A stretch of DNA of 64,000 nucleotides from SZUA-309 sp965233675. Lineage in GTDB: Bacteria; Pseudomonadota; Gammaproteobacteria; Pseudomonadales; Azotimanducaceae. The notes under the pieces were generated by a model. It did no database searches, was not told the origin of the DNA, and worked only from the letters and a program-made list of their open reading frames with translations. The stretch spans positions 2,480,001 to 2,544,000 of the forward strand of contig OZ247498.1 of assembly GCA_965233675.1 (NCBI GenBank), in the 5' to 3' direction. The position numbers and the translations under genes were made by a program. The number at the start of each line of letters is the position of its first letter. Positions within the stretch are counted from its first letter, which is position 1. Positions 7,817-16,385 of this stretch are shown here, one piece after another.

Positions 7817-9481
7817 ATGATCCCTCATCTATCTGTCTGGGCCCTCGCCCTGGCTGCCGCATGCCTTGTGCTGTGGAAGCTCATTCACCGGCTGCGCCTG
7901 TCCAGGGCCAAGCATCCCTCCATCACCGGCCATGCGCGCCTGTCGAAACGCCTGGCCAAGCTCGTGCCGTACTACGAATACGACGCAACCAGCGCATTTG
8001 CCAGTGACGGCGCGGACGCCGCTCTGGCAGCCCGCCGGCGCAGTGCGTTCGAACGCCTCGGAGAGAGATTTAGGGCAGCCGCGCCGGAAACCCTGGCCCG
8101 GAGCGCGGCGCTCGAGCCTTACGTTTCCGATATGCAGTTCGTGAACGCCTATCGGGTGCCATTCCAGTACCGGCGCCTGGTTCAGGAGACCCTCGCCTCC
8201 GGCGCCATTGCGGTGGCCAGCGATGGCGTACGAATCCAGGACGCGGATGGCAACTGGTCGTATGACCTGGGTGGCGGGTACGGCGTCAATCTGCTGGGTT
8301 ACGACTTCTACAAAGGCTGTATAGAACGGGCGGTTGAGCGTGCCGGGGAGCTTGGCCCGGTACTTGGCCCATACCATCCGGTGATCGCCGAAAACGTCCG
8401 GATGCTGCGCGGGATTTCGGGACTCGACCAGGTTTCTTTTCACATGTCCGGCACCGAAGCCGTGATGCAGGCCGTGGCGCTTGCCCGCTACCACACCGGC
8501 AGAACCCATCTGGTCCAGTTCACCGGCGCCTATCACGGCTGGTGGGATGGCGTGCAGCCCGGGGTCGGCAGCCAGCGTAAGGCACGCGACGTCTACCTGC
8601 TGAAGGACCAGAGTCAGGACACCCTCAAGGTGCTCGGCACCCGCAAAGATATCGCCTGCGTGCTGGTGAATCCGCTGCAGGCGCTCCATCCGAATCGGGG
8701 TGCCACCAACGATGCCCTTCTGATCGCAAGTGATCGCACTGCCGGTTATGACCGGAAGGAATATGCACACTGGCTGAGGCAACTGCGGGAAGTATGCGAC
8801 GAGCGTGGCATCGTGCTCATCTTCGACGAGGTATTCGTCGGCTTCCGTCTCGGTCTTGGTGGCGCTCAGTCTTACTTCAACGTGCGCGCAGACATGGTCA
8901 CATACGGCAAGACGCTCGGTGGTGGACTACCCGTGGGGGTGATCTGCGGTAAGGCGCACCTGATGCAACGCTACCGCGCCTCGAGACCATCAGACATCTG
9001 TTATGCGCGGGGTACTTTCAACTCTCACCCCTACGTGCTCCTGGCCATGAACGAGTTTCTGAACCATGTCAGCACGGATGCCTTTGAAACAGAGATCGAC
9101 AAAGCCGAAGCCGTATGGATTGCGCGGATCGCTGCCCTCAATCAGGCATTCCAGGAACAGGCGCTGCCACTGCGGCTGCACCACCTTTCTTCCATCTGCA
9201 TCCTCACCTACGAGACACCCAGCCGCTACAACTGGATGCTGCAGTACTATCTTCGGGCAGAAGGCTTGAGCCTCGCCTGGGTCGGCACCGGCCGATTCAT
9301 TTTCAGCCACAACTATACGGACGAGGATTTCGCAGCGGTGAAACGACGGTTCGTGACCGCCGCCCTGCAGATGCGGGACGATGGCTGGTGGGACGCACCG
9401 GCCAACGTCAGCAACAGCACGATCCGGAAACAGGTCGTCCGGGAACTGCTGTCGAACAGGCTCTTTCCCGGACGGGCCTGA
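7817..9481 (+). CDS. Class III aminotransferase (GSA aminomutase-like) with N-terminal membrane anchor
   Basis: This 554-residue protein begins with one transmembrane helix (about residues 4-22), then a basic segment and about 80 residues of extension not found in soluble glutamate-1-semialdehyde aminomutases (roughly 430 residues). The PLP domain is clear: HMSGTEAVMQAVALAR, TGAYHGWWDG, the IFDEVFVGFR aspartate that contacts the pyridine nitrogen, and the Schiff-base Lys365 in TYGKTLGGGLPVG. The substrate is unknown. Membrane anchoring, together with the Mpo1-like and phosphatidylserine decarboxylase genes beside it, hints at an amino-lipid or long-chain substrate, but that is inference. It is convergent with the next gene. 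Confidence 0.82.
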   Translation: MIPHLSVWALALAAACLVLWKLIHRLRLSRAKHPSITGHARLSKRLAKLVPYYEYDATSAFASDGADAALAARRRSAFERLGERFRAAAPETLARSAALEPYVSDMQFVNAYRVPFQYRRLVQETLASGAIAVASDGVRIQDADGNWSYDLGGGYGVNLLGYDFYKGCIERAVERAGELGPVLGPYHPVIAENVRMLRGISGLDQVSFHMSGTEAVMQAVALARYHTGRTHLVQFTGAYHGWWDGVQPGVGSQRKARDVYLLKDQSQDTLKVLGTRKDIACVLVNPLQALHPNRGATNDALLIASDRTAGYDRKEYAHWLRQLREVCDERGIVLIFDEVFVGFRLGLGGAQSYFNVRADMVTYGKTLGGGLPVGVICGKAHLMQRYRASRPSDICYARGTFNSHPYVLLAMNEFLNHVSTDAFETEIDKAEAVWIARIAALNQAFQEQALPLRLHHLSSICILTYETPSRYNWMLQYYLRAEGLSLAWVGTGRFIFSHNYTDEDFAAVKRRFVTAALQMRDDGWWDAPANVSNSTIRKQVVRELLSNRLFPGRA

Positions 9482-9529
9482 TCCGATCAGGCAACTGAAG
9501 GGGAAGCGCCGGCGTGCTCGAATGCTGCC

Positions 9530-10195
9530 TCAGGCGCTGCCCGTACCGACCTCTTCGCGAACCGAATGCATGGGATCCATCTTTTCACCTTTCATCAGGG
9601 CAAGCGGGGCGCGCATGTAGATTCTGAAATCGTGGAACGGATCCGTGAGGATCTTCGTCGCCCAGACGACGCCGGTCTGAACGTTTCGAAGGAAGAACAG
9701 CTGTACCATTCTGATCAGCAATGCCCCCACGGCGACGTACAGCCAGAGCATGGCCAGGTTATGCAGGTATTCGCCGGTATTTCTCGCCGGTGACAAGGTG
9801 CCGAACAGGCTCGGGTTGAAGTAGAGCACGATCGGCGTCGCCGCCCAGACTGCATGCAGCACACGCTTCCGCTGCAGGTTATAGCCGACCTTGATGCGCT
9901 CCTTGTGCGCATGAGTGGTGCCGTTGACCTGGTCGAAGGACTTCGGCTCAAAGAAGAAATGGCCCGACTGCCGGGTCAGCATGGCCAGGAGCCAGCCGAT
10001 CATCACCGCCACACCCGGATTGACGAAAATCATGACATAGCTCGTCATGAAGCAGATGGAACTGACGAAATGCAGGGATTGATTTACCCGGCTCTGGTGA
10101 TAGTAGCGGTGGTCATCCCAGCGCTGAAGATTGAGCTCCTCGCGAAAGCTCATTTTTACGGGCGCTTGTAGCATCGATGCGGTGGGGGAAGCCAT
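9530..10195 (-). CDS. Membrane protein resembling Mpo1/DUF962 family
   Basis: The product is 221 residues with about four hydrophobic segments. Near the N-terminus, YYHQSRVNQSLHFVS matches the H-x-x-x-x-N-x-x-x-H pattern of Mpo1-like (DUF962) proteins, and SGHFFFEPKSFD resembles their G-H-x-x-x-E-x motif after the second helix. These His residues bind non-heme iron in yeast Mpo1, which alpha-oxidises 2-hydroxy fatty acids derived from phytosphingosine. The match is partial, so the exact reaction is not claimed. The protein is longer than typical DUF962 members, with an additional C-terminal amphipathic tail. It is probably transcribed with or near psd. Confidence 0.5.
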   Translation of the reverse strand: MASPTASMLQAPVKMSFREELNLQRWDDHRYYHQSRVNQSLHFVSSICFMTSYVMIFVNPGVAVMIGWLLAMLTRQSGHFFFEPKSFDQVNGTTHAHKERIKVGYNLQRKRVLHAVWAATPIVLYFNPSLFGTLSPARNTGEYLHNLAMLWLYVAVGALLIRMVQLFFLRNVQTGVVWATKILTDPFHDFRIYMRAPLALMKGEKMDPMHSVREEVGTGSA

Positions 10196-10289
10196 GTGGG
10201 ATCCTCATTTCGATTGACAACGATTGGATTCGCGGCAAGCGAAGCGTAGAGACCCAATATGATCGATTTGTTGAGGTTTCATGGCGAAT

Positions 10290-11213
10290 TCATGTCAACG
10301 GCAGTGATTCCCGTCCATCGTGTGATGGTTCTGCACCTGTCATCAGTCTCGTGCCCATCCGGATGACATCGCCTGTCACCAGCGCGCCATCAAACTGAAA
10401 GGCGCGGGTCGAAATCAGCACGATGGTCGAGCCATGCTCGAAGTACCCCATCTCCTCGCCTTTCGAAAACGCGCGCCGCCAGGGAATCAGGTCCCGGCCC
10501 CGATAGCGCAGATTCAGCGGAATATCGAGACCGGCAAAACGCATGCTCGCAACGAGCACGGCCGCCACAGGCACCAGGAGAATGCTTGCCGCGGGGTCGC
10601 CGTCCCGGCGCAACTCCACCACAGCTCGCTCATTTCTGCAGAACAGCCGCTCGATCTTTTTCAGGGCAATGGGGTTTACATTCCAGGTGTCGCCGGAGAT
10701 GTATCTGAGGGACTCAGTCGTCCCGTCCATGGGGGCATGAAATCTGTGATACATGCTCGACTTGAGCCGGAGGGTAATGAATCGGCCGCTGCGGTAGCGC
10801 TCGACGAGCTCTGAGGATCCCACCAGTTCGTCCAGACTGTAGGGAAACCCCTTCGCCTGCAGCACCTGCCCTTCCCGCACGTCACCGAATTCGCCCACCA
10901 CCGCATCCACCGGACTGACCAGCACGTCCGGAGACGCATCGATCGGACGGGCATTCGGCTTCAACTCTCTGATAAAGCAATCATGGAGACGCTCGAAGCG
11001 CTGCCGTCTGGCCTCGAACAGCCGAAGGTCGTCCACGAACATCTGCCAGATCGCAATCGACAGGCGGGTCAGCAGCGGGCTTCTGATTCTGCTGAACCAG
11101 CCCATGAAATGCGTCAAGGAGCGACGGGGAATCCGGTTGGTCAACAGGAAGTTCAACTGCTCCGCCGGCGTGAGCCGTTGAACGGGGGTTCGGGCCGGTG
11201 ATTCTGCGGACAA
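10290..11213 (-). CDS. psd: Phosphatidylserine decarboxylase proenzyme
   Basis: The protein converts phosphatidylserine to phosphatidylethanolamine at the inner membrane. It shows the family landmarks in order: FIRELKPNARPID, SPVDAVVGEFG, YHRFHAPMDG (catalytic His region), WNVNPIALKKIERLFCRNER, and the self-cleavage site FEHGSTIVL, where the serine becomes the pyruvoyl group. Here the site is HGST rather than the more common LGST. Length (about 307 residues) fits the bacterial enzyme. The likely start is a TTG at 11213 because no in-frame ATG lies close upstream, so the N-terminus is uncertain. Confidence 0.9.
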   Translation of the reverse strand: MSAESPARTPVQRLTPAEQLNFLLTNRIPRRSLTHFMGWFSRIRSPLLTRLSIAIWQMFVDDLRLFEARRQRFERLHDCFIRELKPNARPIDASPDVLVSPVDAVVGEFGDVREGQVLQAKGFPYSLDELVGSSELVERYRSGRFITLRLKSSMYHRFHAPMDGTTESLRYISGDTWNVNPIALKKIERLFCRNERAVVELRRDGDPAASILLVPVAAVLVASMRFAGLDIPLNLRYRGRDLIPWRRAFSKGEEMGYFEHGSTIVLISTRAFQFDGALVTGDVIRMGTRLMTGAEPSHDGRESLPLT

Positions 11214-11263
11214 GACACGCTCCAGACGGAAAAGCTGGAGCGCAGCGTGCTCAGGAATTGTTA

Positions 11264-11281
11264 CGCCGCGATGACGCGGCG
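11264..11281 (-). terminator. GC-rich hairpin after TonB receptor gene
   Basis: A perfect 7-bp GC inverted repeat (CGCCGCG and CGCGGCG, 4-nt loop) begins 30 bp past the receptor stop, between it and psd. There is no clear T-run, so intrinsic termination would be weak. Confidence 0.35.
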
Positions 11282-11310
11282 GGCGTCGGGTTGGTCCGGC
11301 GCCCGGAGCC

Positions 11311-13680
11311 TCAATTCAGGCTGTAGTTGAATGCCAGGCCGTAGGTTCGCGGCATGCCCGTGTAACGGACAACGTTGTCCTGGGCCAGAGCGTTCGAGTA
11401 CCAGTAGCCCTCATCAGCCAGGTTCCTGCCCCAGAGGGACACGGACCAGCGGTCGTCCACCGCGCCCAGTGTGATCCGCCCATCCAGCAGGCCGAACTCG
11501 GGAACCCGGAAAGGTTCGATATCCGATACCTGAGAGTAGGTTTCGTCCTGCCAGCTGTAGGCGAGTGACACTCTGAAGAGCATCTCTGTGAGCACGGGCC
11601 GTTCCCAGGTACCCATCAGCTGATAGGAAAGCTCAGGGGCATTCGGCAGATCCTTACCCGCAGCATCGAACATCTGCTGGTTGAACACATCGAAGGCGGC
11701 GTCGTATTCGAGAATCTCGCTGTCGAGGAAACTGACGTTGGCCGCCAGTGAGAAACCACTACTGATCAGCCAGTCCGCCCCCAGTTCCACGCCACGAATC
11801 CGTGACTCGGGAATATTCTGAATGCCGACCAGGCCGGGGAAAATGCCGAGTTGATCCGGAATGAAGGTCGATACCTGCTTGTCTTCGTAGTCGTAGTGAA
11901 AGGCAGCACCGGTGAGCATGAGCCGGTCGGCGAGTATTTTGCCTTTGAAGCCGATTTCGAAAGCGGTGAGTGCTTCCTCGTCGTAAGGCTCGAACTGATC
12001 CACCACCAGCGCGGAAAACATATTGTAGCCGCCGGACTTGAAGCCTGTGGAAACATGACCGAACACCAGCCACTGTTCGTTCGGCAACCAGTCGAGGCCA
12101 ACGCGGCCGGTTGCTCGATCCGTGTCGATTTCGTCCTCATGAACACCGGGGATGCGAACGTCCGGTGCCGGCGGATTGGTGCTGGTGCCGAGCCCTTCCA
12201 GATGCACGCAGCCACCGGGCTCGAGTACTTCCGGATTGGTCAGGGTCAGCATGCCGAGCGCCTGAAAGGTCAACAGCGCCGTGACGGCACTGCCATCACC
12301 CGTGTCCACGGTGCAGTTCTCCATGGCCCGGGTTTCACTGGTGTAGCGCCCACCCATGTTCAGGCGGAACTCCTCATTGATCGACCAGCTGACATGACCG
12401 AACAGCGCCGCGCTATCCGTTTCCTGGCGGGATTCGCTGCCGAAAGTGAAGCCCACGGTCGGTGATTCGGAATCATCATAGTGGCTCACGTCTTCCACCG
12501 TGTCGGTGGAAAGATAGGCACCGGCAAGCCAGGTAACCGCACCTTCGTCGCTGGAAGCGAGTCGGAACTCCTGGGTCAGACTGTCGATTTCAGTTTGCGC
12601 GGTAACGCCCAGCAGTCGGGCCGGCGTGCCATCCCAGTCCAGTCCCAGCGTCCGTTCGAACTGATCATAGCCAGTCACGGAAGTGAAGGTGAGCTCTCCG
12701 ATGCGCCACTCGACGACGCCGGAGAAACCAGTGTGTTCGCGGTCCTGATCCGGCTGTTCGTTCCAGCGCACGGCGTCGCCATCCCCGGTGTCTGCTACCA
12801 TCAGCGGGTCCAGACTCGGCAGCGGGTAGAGGCTAACGCTGTTCAGGAACGCTGCTGTGGCATTCGAGGCGGGCAGCACGACAGTGGACTGCGGGGTCTG
12901 AGGCTCCCCATTGAAGCGCTCGCTACGCAACGTCAGACGAATATCCAGATCATCCGATGCGGCGATATCGAGCATGCCGCGCAGACTGTATTCATCGTAC
13001 GCGCCGGTACGAGCGCCGCTCAGTTCGTTTTTCTGCCAGCCTTTGTCACGGCTCACACCGGCAGCCGCGAGCCGGCCATTCACCCGTTCGCCCAGCGCGC
13101 CGTTCACGAAGCCCTTGATCTCGAGGGTTTCGTAATTGCCCGCGCCGATGCTGATGGCGGCGTCCGTATGATCTGTGGGCCGGTTGGCGATGTAACCCAG
13201 CGCGCCACCGGTCGTATTCCTGCCGTAAAGATCCCCCTGAGGACCTTTCAGCACCTCGATCCGGGCCAGATCATGCTGCAATCCGGTCGTCATCACGGGA
13301 TAGGGCTGTGCCACCTGATCCACGTAGACACCCACCGTCGAACTGCTGTTCGGCTGATGGTCGTCGAAGCCGACGCCCCGCAGGGTGTAGACGGGAACCG
13401 CCCCCCCCCCGGAATTGGTCAGGGTCAGGCCCGGCGTGTGCTGAGCCACATCGAAGCTCGATTCGATATCGAGCTCTGCGAGCGCTTCCTCACCGAAAAC
13501 GGTCATGCTCAGGCCCACTTCCCGTTCAGGCTGGGCCCGGTGCTGGGCCGTGACCACAATCTCTTCGATGACGACGTCGGCGTCATCGGCGTGGAGTGCG
13601 GAGGCGGGGATAAGCAGGCCGGCGAGCAGGCCTGCGATGACGAGACCAGGTCCCTGGTCCTGAATGAATCTTCGGGACAT
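11311..13680 (-). CDS. TonB-dependent outer-membrane receptor
   Basis: A 789-residue outer-membrane receptor. A signal peptide ending near ALHADD is followed by the TonB box (IEEIVVTAQHR), the plug domain (TPGLTLTNSGGGAVPVYTLRG, then IEVLKGPQGDLYGRNTTGGAL) and a long beta-barrel that ends in an aromatic-terminated strand (GLAFNYSLN). The plug sequence style is that of the large group of proteobacterial receptors for complex organic ligands rather than classic catechol-siderophore receptors. The cargo cannot be deduced. The coding strand contains a run of ten Gs in the plug. A GAGGAA ribosome-binding site lies about ten bases before the ATG. Confidence 0.9.
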   Translation of the reverse strand: MSRRFIQDQGPGLVIAGLLAGLLIPASALHADDADVVIEEIVVTAQHRAQPEREVGLSMTVFGEEALAELDIESSFDVAQHTPGLTLTNSGGGAVPVYTLRGVGFDDHQPNSSSTVGVYVDQVAQPYPVMTTGLQHDLARIEVLKGPQGDLYGRNTTGGALGYIANRPTDHTDAAISIGAGNYETLEIKGFVNGALGERVNGRLAAAGVSRDKGWQKNELSGARTGAYDEYSLRGMLDIAASDDLDIRLTLRSERFNGEPQTPQSTVVLPASNATAAFLNSVSLYPLPSLDPLMVADTGDGDAVRWNEQPDQDREHTGFSGVVEWRIGELTFTSVTGYDQFERTLGLDWDGTPARLLGVTAQTEIDSLTQEFRLASSDEGAVTWLAGAYLSTDTVEDVSHYDDSESPTVGFTFGSESRQETDSAALFGHVSWSINEEFRLNMGGRYTSETRAMENCTVDTGDGSAVTALLTFQALGMLTLTNPEVLEPGGCVHLEGLGTSTNPPAPDVRIPGVHEDEIDTDRATGRVGLDWLPNEQWLVFGHVSTGFKSGGYNMFSALVVDQFEPYDEEALTAFEIGFKGKILADRLMLTGAAFHYDYEDKQVSTFIPDQLGIFPGLVGIQNIPESRIRGVELGADWLISSGFSLAANVSFLDSEILEYDAAFDVFNQQMFDAAGKDLPNAPELSYQLMGTWERPVLTEMLFRVSLAYSWQDETYSQVSDIEPFRVPEFGLLDGRITLGAVDDRWSVSLWGRNLADEGYWYSNALAQDNVVRYTGMPRTYGLAFNYSLN
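13401..13410. repeat. Ten-base C/G homopolymer inside TonB receptor gene
   Basis: Ten consecutive Cs on the plus strand (G on the coding strand) encode the Gly-Gly-Gly of the plug domain, about 90 codons from the start. A one-base slip would truncate the receptor. The current length keeps the frame open. Confidence 0.9.
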
Positions 13681-13854
13681 CTTGATGATTCCTCTGAGAA
13701 GCTGCGTCCAAATGCACGCGAACTCTAGAGAAATTCCCGAAGACCCAACAGGCTCAGACCGGCCGGGTGTTAACTGGTTCTCGCATTTTCAGGGCGCTGG
13801 CGCCAACGCCGACAACCTGCTTTCCGAACGGCTGGCCCCGACCGGGATCAACAG

Positions 13855-14487
13855 TCAGGACCAGCGATCGAAGCGCATGATCTCGGCAACCGGTTTGCGG
13901 GTCACCGGGCCGAATTTCCCAAGCGGATAGCCCACTGGAATCAGACAGTAAGCGACCATGGTCTCCGGCAGGTCGAGTGCCTCGGCGACCGCCTTCGGAT
14001 CTCCCAGCCCAAGGGTGGTAGGCGCCGCCCCCAGGCCCAGGGCCCGGGCAGCCAGCAGCAGGTTCTGCACGCCCGGCCAGATCGACCCGCCCCCTCGAGC
14101 CGCGGTGATCGCATCGACCTTCTGACCGAATTCCATACAGGCAACCACCAGCGCCGGGAATTCATGCATGTGCTCCATCTGCCAGAGCACGGCGTCCAGC
14201 ATCCGCTGCCGCTTGCCTTCGCTCTGGTGCGGCAGGCTGCCCGCGCGGCCACTCTGAGGGCCCACATAGGCCTCGACCCCGGTCCGGTTCATATCAGCCA
14301 GCTTCTGCTTCACCTCGGGATCACGGGCCACGATCCATCGTGCGTTCTGCATGTTCGAGCCCGACGGCGCCTGATTGGCCGCCTCGATCAGTTTGATCAG
14401 CATCTCCTCGGGCACTTCCCGGGTGTCGAGCCGACGCATGGCCCGGCAGTTGTACATGACCTCGAACAGGCCCATCTCATCACTCAT
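13855..14487 (-). CDS. Nitroreductase family protein
   Basis: About 210 residues of the FMN-dependent nitroreductase fold. The N-terminal CRAMRRLDTREVPEEML corresponds to the R-S-x-R-x-F/Y-x-x-x-x-V-P phosphate-binding start. SGSNMQNARWIV contacts FMN, and the distal LLLAARALGLGAAPTTLG with GYPLGKFGP completes the family pattern. These enzymes reduce nitroaromatics, quinones or enones using NAD(P)H. GAGGAG lies six bases before the ATG. It is 17 bp downstream of the solute-binding protein gene on the same strand and may share its transcript. Confidence 0.85.
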   Translation of the reverse strand: MSDEMGLFEVMYNCRAMRRLDTREVPEEMLIKLIEAANQAPSGSNMQNARWIVARDPEVKQKLADMNRTGVEAYVGPQSGRAGSLPHQSEGKRQRMLDAVLWQMEHMHEFPALVVACMEFGQKVDAITAARGGGSIWPGVQNLLLAARALGLGAAPTTLGLGDPKAVAEALDLPETMVAYCLIPVGYPLGKFGPVTRKPVAEIMRFDRWS

Positions 14488-14504
14488 GGAATCTCCTCGG
14501 TAAG

Positions 14505-15368
14505 CTATTCTGCAAATGAATTCAGTCGGTACAGGGTCAGCAGCATCTGCGTAGGTTTGACACCGTGCACGCCGAAGTGACGTTCCCAGGATCTGCCCAC
14601 GTCACCCCGCTGATAAAGACTGGACAGGGATCGGTTCACCACCAGCCGGAAGTCCGCATCATTGCGCGGCAGGGGCAGCGCATAGGGCTCGAAGGACAGC
14701 ATGTCTTCGGTGATGATCAGGCGCTGTTCTCCTTTTGATTTGAAACCGATGCCGAACAGCGTCGCCTGGTCCGCCGCCATGGCGTCTGTATTCTTGTTCA
14801 CCAGACGCTTCAGCGCTTCCGCATGATTCGGCACCGGCACGACCCGGGCATTGATGCCGCGCTTCTCCAGGGTCTCGGTAAGCACCTGCTCAGTCGTGGT
14901 GCCCTCGACGACAGATACACGCTTGTTACCGAGATCGTCCACATTTCTGATCTCGCTGGAATTGAGAATCATCAGACTGGCGCCGGTCGCATAGAAGAGA
15001 TTCGAAAAGTCCACCTGTTCCTGCCGGGACAACGTGACGGACGTGATACCGCACTCGATGTGGGCGCGGCCATCGGCGATGGCCTTGATCCGCTCATCGG
15101 CATTCACTTTCACCCAGGTGATCTTCATGTCCTTGAGACCCAGATGGCTCTGAATGTCCCGGGCGATGATCCGGCAGATGTCGATGGTGAAGCCCTCCGG
15201 CGCCAGCGCATCCGGGGCTTTGGAGGAAAATGGTGGAGATTCGGCACGATAGGCAAGCCGCAGCTCACCTGTCTCCCGGATCTCATCGAGCGCACCAGCA
15301 ACGGCCGGCATTCCCAGCATTGAAAAAATCATCAGCGCCATGAGCGCCAGGGCTCGAAGGGTTGTCAT
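14505..15368 (-). CDS. Periplasmic amino-acid-type solute-binding protein (SBP_bac_3)
   Basis: The start at 15368 follows a good AGGGGA site and opens a clean signal peptide (MTTLRALALMALMIFSM, cleavage near AVAGA). A longer frame upstream has no signal and is rejected. The mature protein is a family 3 binding protein: LRLAYRAESPPFS, GFTIDICRIIA, ADGRAHIECGITSVTLSRQEQVDFS, and the second lobe DLGNKRVSVVEGTTTEQVL. It would bind a polar amino acid or related compound. No ABC permease or ATPase gene is nearby, so it may be an orphan or feed a distant transporter. Confidence 0.82.
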   Translation of the reverse strand: MTTLRALALMALMIFSMLGMPAVAGALDEIRETGELRLAYRAESPPFSSKAPDALAPEGFTIDICRIIARDIQSHLGLKDMKITWVKVNADERIKAIADGRAHIECGITSVTLSRQEQVDFSNLFYATGASLMILNSSEIRNVDDLGNKRVSVVEGTTTEQVLTETLEKRGINARVVPVPNHAEALKRLVNKNTDAMAADQATLFGIGFKSKGEQRLIITEDMLSFEPYALPLPRNDADFRLVVNRSLSSLYQRGDVGRSWERHFGVHGVKPTQMLLTLYRLNSFAE

Positions 15369-15479
15369 GCAGTCCCCTGTTGTCGTGTCTCCGGTTCCCG
15401 AGAATACCCGAGAGGCCTTGACTTCCGCCATCCTCCTCGGGTTTTGTCTGTGCCTGATCAGACAGGCCGGATACCCACC

Positions 15480-16379
15480 ATGTTCAATCCATTGAAACTC
15501 ACACTCATCTGCACCGCCCTCTCTGCCTTGGTTGTCACCAGCGCCCACGGCACCTACAGCCGCGAACAGGCCATGACCGTGGAACCTCTGAACGGCATCG
15601 ACATCGCCTACACAACCACCGGCAATGTCGGGGACCCGGCCGTTCTGATGGTGATGGGCCTGACCGGCTCACACCGGCTCTGGGGCGATGAACTGATCAA
15701 CGGTCTCGCCGATGCGGGCTATCGGGTCATCCTGTTCGACAACCGGGACACCGGCGACTCCGACCGGCTGGATGATCTCGGCACGCCGACGCTCTGGTGG
15801 GAACTGTTCAAGAACTGGATCGGTTTCGAAGTGGATGCGCCATATACCCTCACGGATATGGCCGATGACGGTATCGCCGTACTCGACACCCTGGGCGTGG
15901 CAAAGGCACACATCGTCGGCGCCTCCATGGGGGGAATGATCGCCCAGATCATCGCCGCCGAGTACCCGGAGAGGACCCTGTCACTGGTTTCCATCATGTC
16001 CACCACCGGCGCACCGCACCTGCCACCAGCAGACGATCAGGCTTCCGATGGTCTGCTCAATATCGCTTCAGCGGACGGGGACGCCGGCAGCCAGCTGGAA
16101 GAGATGGGCATCTATCCGGAGGCAATGCCGAGACAGCTGATGGCCATCATCGCAGCGGGCGATCGGACGGAACAGGTGCAGACCATCGCTACCCCGACCC
16201 TGGTTCTGCACGGTGAAAACGACACGTTGCTGCCGCCACCCCACGGCGCCCATACCCATGAGAATATCTCCGGGTCCCGGATGGTGACCTACCCGGACAT
16301 GGGCCACGATCTTCCATCGGCAGTCGTGCCGCTCATCGTGGCCGACATGGTCGAGCATTTCGAATCCGTGGCGGATTGA
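15480..16379 (+). CDS. Secreted alpha/beta hydrolase
   Basis: The ATG at 15480 starts a signal peptide (hydrophobic core LTLICTALSALVVTSAHG). An in-frame GTG 36 bases earlier lacks support. The mature enzyme has VLMVMGLTGSH for the oxyanion strand, the FDNRDTGDSDR loop typical of RdmC/methylesterase-like hydrolases, a GASMGGMIAQ nucleophile elbow with Ser, the acidic residue in HGENDTLLPP and the catalytic His in DMGHDLPS. It is a carboxylesterase or lipase-like enzyme of the periplasm. The substrate is not evident. It is divergent from the solute-binding protein gene. Confidence 0.83.
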   Translation: MFNPLKLTLICTALSALVVTSAHGTYSREQAMTVEPLNGIDIAYTTTGNVGDPAVLMVMGLTGSHRLWGDELINGLADAGYRVILFDNRDTGDSDRLDDLGTPTLWWELFKNWIGFEVDAPYTLTDMADDGIAVLDTLGVAKAHIVGASMGGMIAQIIAAEYPERTLSLVSIMSTTGAPHLPPADDQASDGLLNIASADGDAGSQLEEMGIYPEAMPRQLMAIIAAGDRTEQVQTIATPTLVLHGENDTLLPPPHGAHTHENISGSRMVTYPDMGHDLPSAVVPLIVADMVEHFESVAD

Positions 16380-16385
16380 CGGGCG

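Noticed and set aside
12481..13728. A 415-codon plus-strand frame
   Set aside because: Antisense to the TonB receptor, whose plug and barrel motifs are clear.
14505..15548. The longer start of the solute-binding protein
   Set aside because: The extension removes the signal peptide from the N-terminus and overlaps the divergent hydrolase start. ATG 15368 has the ribosome-binding site.
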